Positions 1 to 7,186 of a stretch of 64,000 nucleotides of DNA are shown piece after piece. The notes below the pieces were generated by a model that made no database searches, had not been told where the DNA came from, and was given only the letters and a program-made list of their open reading frames with translations. How positions within the stretch are numbered: the first letter of the stretch is position 1; each line of letters starts with the position of its first letter. This DNA comes from Gordonia sp. KTR9 (GTDB lineage Bacteria > Actinomycetota > Actinomycetes > Mycobacteriales > Mycobacteriaceae): NCBI RefSeq assembly GCF_000143885.2, contig NC_018581.1, positions 4,030,001-4,094,000 of the forward strand, read 5' to 3'. The position numbers were made by a program, and so were the translations under genes.

Positions 1-94
1 CCTGCTCGGGCGTGGGATCGGGCAGGCCCAGCGCCGCCGCCAGTGACTTCGCCCCGACGATCGGACGCTCGGTCCGGTCCTGGAGGTCAGTCAT
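1..94 (-). CDS. adnB: AdnB-like helicase-nuclease subunit, N-terminal fragment
   Basis: Only the first 31 codons are inside the window; the gene runs off the left edge. The ATG at 94-92 overlaps the stop of the upstream adnA gene by 8 bases, the usual arrangement of translationally coupled subunits. The visible residues contain a GLPDPTPEQ stretch like the segment just before the Walker A loop at the start of mycobacterial AdnB (Rv3201c), as I remember it. AdnB pairs with AdnA in a heterodimeric helicase-nuclease that resects double-strand break ends. The identity rests mainly on position after adnA, because no catalytic motif is visible. Confidence 0.75.
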   Translation of the reverse strand, partial: MTDLQDRTERPIVGAKSLAAALGLPDPTPEQ

Positions 95-3000
95 CGGTCA
101 CCGCCTTTCCGGGGATCTGCGCGGGACAACTGGTGGTGAGGTTGCAGTGCACACAACCGGGATTGGGTGTCGCGGTGTACGTCGGTCCGATGCTCGCCCG
201 CGCCGCGCGGCGCACCACCCCGATCCACTCGTCGAGCAATTCCGGCGTGAGCGGCGGTTGAACACGTTCGGCCGCACCGGAATTGCGGTTCGCGGTCGAC
301 ACGTAGACCAGTCGTGCACCGCCCGGGGCGGCATCGCCGAACTGCGGCACCCCGCCGTGCGCCAACGCCACCTGGTAGGCCGCCATCTGGGCGTGCTCGT
401 CGGCGTCGGCCTTGGTGATCGGGTTCTTGGAGGTCTTCACGTCGACGACGACCGGCCGGCCGTCGGCATCGGTCTCGAGCCGGTCGACGCGCCCGCGGAG
501 ACGGACCGCGGGCTCGTCGGACTCCGACCCGGGGTCAGCGGGAATGGTTGCGTCGACCGGCAGTTCGACACCCACCTCCTCGAGCTCGGTGCGTGAGATG
601 CGCAGCCACTCCCGGAAGTGCCCGAGCATGCTCTCCGCACGTTCGAGTTCGCGAGCCGAGTACCAACCCGCCCCGGTGTCGACCCGCTCCCAGATGCCGC
701 GCAGCGCCGCGGTCACCTCGGCCGGGTCGAGTTGACCGGCGACTGCCTGCACGAGTGTGTGCACGAGGCTGCCGGTCAGTGCCGGGGTGCCGTCGCCGTC
801 GCGGCCGCCGTTGCGTTCGAGCACCCAGCGCAGTGAACAGCGGGTCAGTGCATCGACATTCGACGGGGACAGCGTCAGCGCCCCCGACTCCGGCGTCCAC
901 ACCGGCTCGTCGGTGCTGGGCGCGGCGAGCCCGAACCAGTCGCGCGGATGCGCGCCCGGGATGTCGGAATCGGCCAGCTCGGCCAGCAGGCGCGCCGCGG
1001 CCTCGGTGCGAGGCGCGTCGGGCTCGTCGGCCCCGGCGATCACCGCCGATCGCAGCGTGGCGACCAACGAGGGCAACGAGAGCACCCGGTCGACGCCGGG
1101 ATCGAGTCGGATCTCGGCGCGGGCGGACTCTGCCGGATCGTCGGCATCACCCACCAGGTCCGCGAGTTCGGTGATGAACCGCGACGGCGACGCGTCCCCG
1201 CTGCCGTCCTCGACCGCGGTCACGAGCAACCGGCCACGCGCCCGGGTGCAGGCGACGAGGAAGAGCCGGCGCTCGTCGGCGAGCGCCGTCGCCCCGCGGG
1301 CAACGGTGTCCACGGCGTCGGCGGCCATGCCGTCGAGGATGTCGACGAGTTGCCCGGTCTGGAGAACACCGCCGCGGCTGCGCAACGACGGCCACAGCCC
1401 GTCCTGGACGCCGGCGACGGCGACGACCTCCCATTCGCGTCCGACCGCGGCGTGTGCGGACAGCACCGTCACCGAGTCGGTCGTCGCGGTGGCTGTCCGG
1501 GTGTCACGCGGGATCTGGAGCTGGGAGAGGTAGTGCACGAATCCGGCGGGCCCGGCCGCGGGCAGGGTGTCGGAGAAGTCCGCGGCGGATTCGAACATCG
1601 CCATGACCGCGTCGAGGTCGCGGTCGGCCTGCTCGCCGGCCGGACCGCCGCGAACCGCCGACGCCGCCCATCGCCGCTCGAGTCCGGTGGCCTGCCACGC
1701 CGCCCACAGGGTCTCCTCGATCCCACGACGCGCGTCGTGGACACGCTGCGCCGCCCCGACGACGTCGAGCACGCGGGCCAGCGGCGCCGCCTCGGTCTCG
1801 GTGAGCCTGCGGCGATAGCGCGCGCCGACGTCCGGATCGAGGATCGCGCGGGTGAGCGAGGTGAGTGAATCCGGTTGTCCCGCCGGGTCGTCGGCGTCGT
1901 CGAGGCGTCGCACACCGCGCCGGAGCCGGCGCATCGCACCCGGGTCGGCGGCGCCGATCGGACCCGACAGCAGGGTCAGCGTGTCCTCCGTGGTGAACAG
2001 GTCGGTCGTGAACGGCTCGGGTGCGAACGGGGCGGGGTCCGGCGTGCCGGGGTCGGACGGTTCGGCGGCCGCCCCCGGTGCAGTGCGTGCGGCGACCGCG
2101 CGCAGCACCAGCATCAACCCGATGACCGCACGTTGCCGGTGCAGCGGCAGGTCGCTCGCGGGAGTCGTCAAGGGCACGCCCGCGGATCGGAAGGCGCGGC
2201 GCAGCGGCGGTAGCGCCAGGGACACCGACCGCACGACGACCGCCATCTGCGACCACGGCACACCGTCGAAGAGATGGGCACGCCGCAGGAGGTCGGCGAT
2301 GGCGGTGGCCTCCTTGGCCGCGGACCCGTACACCCGCACGGCGGCCGCGCCGCCCCCGTCCGTGGGTGTCCGGCCCGGCGCATCGGGTTCCTGGACATCC
2401 GCATCTGCCACCGGCCGCGGATAGGGATGCGGGCGGGCACCGGGCAATCGGGCGGCGATCGCGCGACCGAGCCGGGACAGTTCGGGTCGGGCGCGGAAGT
2501 CGTCCTCGAGGAGGATGTCGTGCGGGCTGCCCGGTTCGGCCAGGCCGTCGGCGAAGCGCGGACTCGCACCCCGGAACCCGAAGACGGACTGGTCGGTGTC
2601 GGCCGCGATGATCGTCGACAGCGTACCGGTGCCGACGAGCGTGATGAGCTGCGCCGCTTGCGGATCGAGATGTTGCGCGTCGTCGACGAGCAGGTGCCGG
2701 ATACGGCGGCGCTCACCGCTCAGCAGCTCGGGGTCGGTGGCGAAGGCCGAGAGGGCCGAGCCGATCAGCTCGGCCGCGTCGACCGCGGGCGCCGAGGCAC
2801 CCGGGGTCTCGAGGCCGACGGCCCCGCGCAACAACATGTTCTGCTCGTACTGCGCATACGCACGAGCGGCCGCGACCCACTCCGGGCGCTTGTGCGTGCG
2901 TCCCAGTGCGGCAAGCTCTTCGGGACCCACGCCGCGTTCGGCGGCCCGCATCATCAGGTCGCGCAGGGCCTGGGCGAAACCGTCGGTGCCCAGCGCGGGC

Positions 3001-3551
3001 CGCAGGTGCGAAGGCCAGTACCCGGCGCCGTCCTCGATGTCGCCGGCGAGCAGTTCACGCAGGACGACGTCCTGCTCGGAGCCCGTGATGAGTCGTGGCG
3101 GCGGGTTGTTGTGCGCTTGGGCCTGTAGACGGAGGATCGCGAAGGCATAGGAGTGCACGGTCCGCACGAGCGGCTCGCGCAAGGCGCCGCCGAGGACCCG
3201 GCGGCCGCTCGACCCGGCGGAGAGCACGCGCCGGGTGATCTCCTCGCGCAGTGCGACCGCGGCGCGCCGGCTCGACGCCAGGACGAGGACGGACTCCGGA
3301 TCGGTGGACGGATCGAGCAGGCGGGCCACCGCGGCATCGACGATCAGCGCCGTCTTCCCGCTCCCCGGACCGCCGTGCACCCGCACCGGACGCCAGGCCT
3401 GTTCCTCGTCCGCCGGTCGGCTCGTGGGCGGGTCGATGACCTGGGTCACCGACGGCGGCCAGTGCCGGGGCCGATCCGTCTGGTCGGGGGCCGCGACGAG
3501 TCGCGCACGCAGCGCGCTGCGCTGGGTCTGGGCGCCCGGTCTCCGACTCAT
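87..3551 (-). CDS. adnA: AdnA, UvrD-like helicase with C-terminal RecB-type nuclease domain
   Basis: This 1154-residue protein has a UvrD/Rep-type helicase core. Walker A GGPGSGKT is at residues 60-67, a Walker B-like LLVDDAQ and a DTDQSVFGFRG motif follow. The C-terminal RecB-family nuclease domain contains VVDVKTSK. An early Cys in TRCSLRW together with C1133, C1136 and C1142 matches the four-Cys iron-sulfur nuclease arrangement of AddB/AdnA enzymes. In mycobacteria AdnA and AdnB form the end-resecting motor-nuclease of double-strand break repair. The start ATG at 3551 lies upstream of a lipV-like gene transcribed away from it, the same order as Rv3202c-Rv3203. The stop overlaps the adnB start by 8 bases, so the two are almost certainly cotranscribed. 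Confidence 0.9.
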   Translation of the reverse strand: MSRRPGAQTQRSALRARLVAAPDQTDRPRHWPPSVTQVIDPPTSRPADEEQAWRPVRVHGGPGSGKTALIVDAAVARLLDPSTDPESVLVLASSRRAAVALREEITRRVLSAGSSGRRVLGGALREPLVRTVHSYAFAILRLQAQAHNNPPPRLITGSEQDVVLRELLAGDIEDGAGYWPSHLRPALGTDGFAQALRDLMMRAAERGVGPEELAALGRTHKRPEWVAAARAYAQYEQNMLLRGAVGLETPGASAPAVDAAELIGSALSAFATDPELLSGERRRIRHLLVDDAQHLDPQAAQLITLVGTGTLSTIIAADTDQSVFGFRGASPRFADGLAEPGSPHDILLEDDFRARPELSRLGRAIAARLPGARPHPYPRPVADADVQEPDAPGRTPTDGGGAAAVRVYGSAAKEATAIADLLRRAHLFDGVPWSQMAVVVRSVSLALPPLRRAFRSAGVPLTTPASDLPLHRQRAVIGLMLVLRAVAARTAPGAAAEPSDPGTPDPAPFAPEPFTTDLFTTEDTLTLLSGPIGAADPGAMRRLRRGVRRLDDADDPAGQPDSLTSLTRAILDPDVGARYRRRLTETEAAPLARVLDVVGAAQRVHDARRGIEETLWAAWQATGLERRWAASAVRGGPAGEQADRDLDAVMAMFESAADFSDTLPAAGPAGFVHYLSQLQIPRDTRTATATTDSVTVLSAHAAVGREWEVVAVAGVQDGLWPSLRSRGGVLQTGQLVDILDGMAADAVDTVARGATALADERRLFLVACTRARGRLLVTAVEDGSGDASPSRFITELADLVGDADDPAESARAEIRLDPGVDRVLSLPSLVATLRSAVIAGADEPDAPRTEAAARLLAELADSDIPGAHPRDWFGLAAPSTDEPVWTPESGALTLSPSNVDALTRCSLRWVLERNGGRDGDGTPALTGSLVHTLVQAVAGQLDPAEVTAALRGIWERVDTGAGWYSARELERAESMLGHFREWLRISRTELEEVGVELPVDATIPADPGSESDEPAVRLRGRVDRLETDADGRPVVVDVKTSKNPITKADADEHAQMAAYQVALAHGGVPQFGDAAPGGARLVYVSTANRNSGAAERVQPPLTPELLDEWIGVVRRAARASIGPTYTATPNPGCVHCNLTTSCPAQIPGKAVTDD

Positions 3552-3643
3552 GTCCCCATCGAATCACGGCCCACCGACGCTGTTCCCGACGCGCCCGCCA
3601 CCTGCGTCGGATCCCGCCGCACGGCGTACGGCAGGATGGACGG

Positions 3644-4420
3644 GTGGCAGCTCTCAACACCCATGTCTTCGGCAGCGGTCCTGCGGTTCTCGCCATTCAC
3701 GGGCTCACCGGTCACGGCCGCCGCTGGGCAGCGCTGACCGACCACCTCCCCGGCGTCCGTCTCGTCGCGCCGGACCTGATCGGTCACGGCCGGTCGCCGT
3801 GGCGCCCGCCGTGGAGCATCGAACATCAGGTGCGGGCGCTGTCCGCCGTGATCGACGACCACATCCCCACCGATGAGCAGCCGGTGGTCGTCGTGGGTCA
3901 CTCCTTCGGCGGCGCGCTGGCGCTGCACCTGGCCAACCGCCGCCCGGACGCGGTCAAGGGCCTCGTGCTGCTCGACCCCGCGCAAGGCCTCGACCCCGAA
4001 TTCGCACTCGAGGCGGCCACCGACAGTCTCGACAACTGGGACTACGCCGACACCGACGCCGCTCGGTCCGCGAAACGCGCCGAGGGCTGGGCGGCCGTGC
4101 CCGACGCCCTCATGGAGGCCGAGCTCGCCGAACACCTCGTCCCCCGGCCGCGGGGCCGGGTCGGATGGCGGGTCAGCGCACCTGCCGCGGCGGCGTCGTG
4201 GAGCGAGATGGCCAGACCCGCGGTTCTTCCGCCGCCCGGGACACCGACCCATGTGGTGGTCGCCGACCAGGTGCAGCCTCCGTTCGTGCGGCCGGCCTTC
4301 CTGGATGCGTGCGCGAGCGAACGCGGCACCGAGGTCACCGTCCACCATGCCGACTGCGGGCACATGGTGCCGTTCCTCGAACCCGAGCGCTGCGCCTCAC
4401 TGATCCGATCGCTGCTCTGA
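3644..4420 (+). CDS. Alpha/beta hydrolase (LipV-like)
   Basis: A 258-residue alpha/beta-fold hydrolase. The nucleophile elbow GHSFGG places the catalytic serine at residue 87. An early HGLTGHG segment is the usual oxyanion-hole region, and CGHMVPFLEPE near the C-terminus supplies the catalytic histidine. There is no signal peptide, so it is probably cytoplasmic. The position between adnA and an alkyltransferase-like gene matches LipV (Rv3203), an esterase/lipase of unknown physiological substrate; substrate here cannot be read from sequence. The GTG start at 3644 has no Shine-Dalgarno, but CAGGAT lies six bases before it, compatible with a leaderless transcript. Confidence 0.8.
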   Translation: MAALNTHVFGSGPAVLAIHGLTGHGRRWAALTDHLPGVRLVAPDLIGHGRSPWRPPWSIEHQVRALSAVIDDHIPTDEQPVVVVGHSFGGALALHLANRRPDAVKGLVLLDPAQGLDPEFALEAATDSLDNWDYADTDAARSAKRAEGWAAVPDALMEAELAEHLVPRPRGRVGWRVSAPAAAASWSEMARPAVLPPPGTPTHVVVADQVQPPFVRPAFLDACASERGTEVTVHHADCGHMVPFLEPERCASLIRSLL

Positions 4421-4484
4421 GACAGCATCTTTCGCGACGGTCGTGTCGCGACCGGCTCGACGGGACGAGGGGAGGGTGGCGACG

Positions 4485-4787
4485 ATGGCGGCCATCACCG
4501 AGGAGCAGGTGGAACAGATCCGCTCACTGGTGTCGGCGATCCCGGCCGGCCGGGTGAGCACCTACGGCGACCTGGCCGCCGCGGCCGGGTTGTCCAGCCC
4601 CCGGATCGTCGGCTGGATCATGCGGACCGACTCCGCCGATCTGCCCTGGCACCGGGTGGTGCCCGCCAGCGGCCGGCCGGCTCCTCACCTGGTGCACCGA
4701 CAGCTCGAACGTCTACGGGCGGAGGGAGTTCCGATCACCGACGGGCGGATCCGCCTCCGCGAGTGTCGCTGGGACATCTCGGTGTGA
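4485..4787 (+). CDS. Alkyltransferase-like protein (ATL, MGMT family)
   Basis: A 100-residue protein of the O6-alkylguanine-DNA alkyltransferase C-terminal family. The active-site motif, normally PCHRV, reads PWHRVV at residues 54-59. The methyl-accepting cysteine is therefore replaced by tryptophan (W55), the hallmark of alkyltransferase-like proteins. These cannot repair alkyl adducts but bind O6-alkylguanine and hand the lesion to nucleotide excision repair. The helix-turn-helix segment STYGDLAAAAGLSSPR, which enters the minor groove, is intact. I chose ATG 4485 over GTG 4443 because GGAGGG at 4471-4476 is well spaced for it. It follows the lipV-like gene as Rv3204 follows Rv3203. Confidence 0.85.
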   Translation: MAAITEEQVEQIRSLVSAIPAGRVSTYGDLAAAAGLSSPRIVGWIMRTDSADLPWHRVVPASGRPAPHLVHRQLERLRAEGVPITDGRIRLRECRWDISV

Positions 4788-4793
4788 CGCGCA

Positions 4794-5537
4794 CTATCCC
4801 CGCCGGGTCGCGGCGGTCCGCCGGTACGGACTGATCGCCGCGCGCATCCGCGTCACGATCAGGTCGACGATCCGCGGGTCCGGTCCGAGCGGTGCGGCGA
4901 CCGCGTCCGCGCCGTAGGTGCTCAGACGCTGGTGGAACAGACCCGGGGCGAGGAGGTGACTGGCGATCACGACTCGGCGGCCCGTCCGCCGGGCCCGCTC
5001 GACGGCGTCGGGGACCGTCGGCGTCGCGGTCGTGATGAACCCGACCTCGACCCGCCCGCCGATGAGCGACTCCAGTTGCCGCGCGGCCAGATGAACCTGG
5101 CCGCAGGCACTCTCGTCCGACGAACCGGCGGCGGCGAGCACGACCGCATCGCCCGGTTCCCAGCCCGCTTCGACGAGGCGGAGGCGGGCGACCGAGGCGA
5201 TCGCCGGATCGGGTCCCAGCGCCCGGGTGACCACCGTGTCGTCCCGGCCGGCAGCCGAGACGTGTTCGGGCAGGTCCTTGCGGACGTGATACCCCGAGGC
5301 CAGGAATGCCGGGACCAGGACGGCCGGGCGATCCAGATCGGCGATGACCTCGCTCGGCGTCGGCCCGAGGACGTCGACGAACGCGGTGCGGGTCAGTCCG
5401 ATCCGGTCGCTGACCGCCTCGGCGATCTGGGCGATCACGTTGACGCCGTGCGGATTGCGGGTGCCGTGCGCGACCAGGACGGGGCTGTACCCCTGCAGCC
5501 GGTCACCGTGCGGAAGCCGTACATGGTTGTCGTGCAT
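4794..5537 (-). CDS. CbiX-type chelatase (sirohydrochlorin ferrochelatase-like)
   Basis: A 247-residue protein with the two-lobe CbiX/SirB architecture. N-terminal LVAHGTRNPHG and central FLASGYHVRKDLPEH carry the metal- and substrate-binding histidines, and the second half has an equivalent SHLLAPGLFHQRL. Family members insert iron or cobalt into sirohydrochlorin. Here the likely job is making siroheme for NirB, because it is the last gene of the narK-nirB-nirD-hemD-like operon, starting 18 bases after the preceding stop. Mycobacterial Rv0259c is the remembered counterpart. Iron is inferred from the operon; the sequence alone does not settle the metal. Confidence 0.82.
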   Translation of the reverse strand: MHDNHVRLPHGDRLQGYSPVLVAHGTRNPHGVNVIAQIAEAVSDRIGLTRTAFVDVLGPTPSEVIADLDRPAVLVPAFLASGYHVRKDLPEHVSAAGRDDTVVTRALGPDPAIASVARLRLVEAGWEPGDAVVLAAAGSSDESACGQVHLAARQLESLIGGRVEVGFITTATPTVPDAVERARRTGRRVVIASHLLAPGLFHQRLSTYGADAVAAPLGPDPRIVDLIVTRMRAAISPYRRTAATRRG

Positions 5538-5555
5538 GTGTTCTCGCTCCCTTCC

Positions 5556-6749
5556 TCACTCGTCTTCGGCGTCGTACTCGAGGTCGACGGCCAGTCGGTA
5601 TCCTCGTTTGACCACGGTCTGGACCATCTTCGAATCACCCAGCGCGGCGCGGAGTCTCGCGACGGCGACCTCGACCGCATGGGTGTCGGAGCTGTCGCCG
5701 GGCAACCCGGCGAGCATCTCCTGGCGGGACACCACGCGGCCCGGGTTGCGGGCCAACAGCTTGAGCAGGAGCAGGCTCGTCGCCGACATGTCGCGGAGCT
5801 CGCCGTCGACCACCACGGCCTGTCCGCGAATGGCGGTGTCGTGACCGGCGACCCGCAGCAGGTGGCTGCGCCGCGGCAACTCGTCGGTGATCAGGCGCGC
5901 GAGAGCACCGAGCCGGAACCGGCGCGGGTAGATCGTGGGGATCTGCAACGCCTCCAGCGGACTGGCCGTGACCGAACCCACACACATGACCGGCACCGCG
6001 GTCCGCAGCGCATGGATGAACTGTTGCAGCTTGCCGAGTTCCTTGGCGCGGGTCAGGATCGATGCCGCCGCGGGGGCACTGGTGAAGGTGATCGCGTCGA
6101 GGTCCCCGCGGATCACCGCCGCGATCATCTTGTCGATGCCGGCCACGTCGGGATGCATGTGCCAGCGGTACACCGGAATCGGCACCACCTGCGCACCGGC
6201 GGCGCGCAGCACCGTGCAGAAGTCCGGCAGCGGTTCCCATTCGCTGGTGGCGCCGTGTAACTGCACGGCGATCCGCACACCCTCGACGCCCTCTTCGAGC
6301 AGCTTGTCGAGCACCTCGGAGGAGGACTCGCTCTCCGGCGACCACTCCTCACGCAACCCCGCCGCACGGATCGCCCCCTTGGCCTTCGGGCCGCGGGCGA
6401 TGAGCCGGCTCTCGGACAGCGCACGCAGGACGGCCTCGGCGTTGCCCCAGCCGTCGGCCGCCTCGACCCACCCGCGGAAACCGATGCCGGTCGTCGCGAC
6501 CATCACCTCCGGCGGGTTCCCGATGAGTTCCTCGGTCACCCGCTCGAGTTCGGTGTCGTCGACCAGCGGCAGGATACGGATGGTCGGGGCGAGCATCACC
6601 TCGGCGCCGCGTCGTTGGAGCAACGCGGCGAATTCCTCCGCGCGTCGTGCCGCGGTGATGCCGATCGTGAAGCCGGCGAGCGGTAGCGGATCCGCTTCCG
6701 GGGAGCCTGCGCCGGCGGGGTCTGCACCGGTGGGGGTCATGGTGTTCAC
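5556..6749 (-). CDS. Uroporphyrinogen-III synthase fused to an OmpR-type DNA-binding domain
   Basis: A 397-residue two-part protein. Residues about 25-270 are a HemD fold (uroporphyrinogen-III synthase: GFTIGITAARRAEEF, a VATTGIGFRGW segment, ITFTSAPAAAS). The last about 95 residues are a winged-helix trans_reg_C domain ending in VVKRGYRLAVD, typical of OmpR/PhoB regulators. The combination resembles Rv0260c. The first domain could cyclise hydroxymethylbilane for siroheme, and the second could regulate the nitrite operon. The start is GTG 6749, overlapping the nirD stop as GTGA. No phospho-acceptor receiver domain is present, so any regulation would respond to something other than a histidine kinase. 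Catalytic competence is unverified. Confidence 0.85.
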   Translation of the reverse strand: MNTMTPTGADPAGAGSPEADPLPLAGFTIGITAARRAEEFAALLQRRGAEVMLAPTIRILPLVDDTELERVTEELIGNPPEVMVATTGIGFRGWVEAADGWGNAEAVLRALSESRLIARGPKAKGAIRAAGLREEWSPESESSSEVLDKLLEEGVEGVRIAVQLHGATSEWEPLPDFCTVLRAAGAQVVPIPVYRWHMHPDVAGIDKMIAAVIRGDLDAITFTSAPAAASILTRAKELGKLQQFIHALRTAVPVMCVGSVTASPLEALQIPTIYPRRFRLGALARLITDELPRRSHLLRVAGHDTAIRGQAVVVDGELRDMSATSLLLLKLLARNPGRVVSRQEMLAGLPGDSSDTHAVEVAVARLRAALGDSKMVQTVVKRGYRLAVDLEYDAEDE

Positions 6750-7186
6750 GCCGGGAAGAACACCTCGACGATGCGGTTGACGACACGCACTCCGTAACTC
6801 GGGACCGACACCGTCTCGTCGTCCAGGCAGACGCCGGTGCGCAGTGCGAAGATCTGCTTGCCCAGCGGCGAGGCGACGGTGGGTTCTCCCCCTCGATCGC
6901 CGGTGAGCCCCCGCGACAGCACCGCGGCGCGGCCGAAGGGGTCGATGTTGCCGATGGCGTACAGGCGTGAGCGGCCGGGGGCCGCCTCGCGATCCGTCTC
7001 GGCGGCCGGCAGGCGGAACAGCGCGGCCTGCACACCCTCCGGACCGAGCACGGCGACTCCGCGTCCGACGATCAGGTCGTCGATCGGACAGGCACGCACC
7101 CAGCTCCCCTCGCGCACCCCGACGGTGGCGTCGGCGGACGTGGTCTCTGCGGACATGGTGTCGGCCTCCCCTGGCGCGATGGTCAT
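6746..7186 (-). CDS. nirD: NirD, assimilatory nitrite reductase small subunit
   Basis: A 146-residue Rieske-fold protein lacking the Rieske Cys/His cluster ligands, as expected for NirD. Recognisable pieces are WVRACPIDDL, YAIGNIDPFG and SPLGKQIFALRTGVCLDDE. It partners NirB in NAD(P)H-dependent six-electron reduction of nitrite to ammonium in the cytoplasm. The ATG at 7186 overlaps the nirB stop as ATGA. A longer upstream reading is possible in this frame but would run deep into nirB, so the coupled start is preferred. Its stop overlaps the next gene's GTG start, so the operon is tightly packed. Confidence 0.92.
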   Translation of the reverse strand: MTIAPGEADTMSAETTSADATVGVREGSWVRACPIDDLIVGRGVAVLGPEGVQAALFRLPAAETDREAAPGRSRLYAIGNIDPFGRAAVLSRGLTGDRGGEPTVASPLGKQIFALRTGVCLDDETVSVPSYGVRVVNRIVEVFFPA

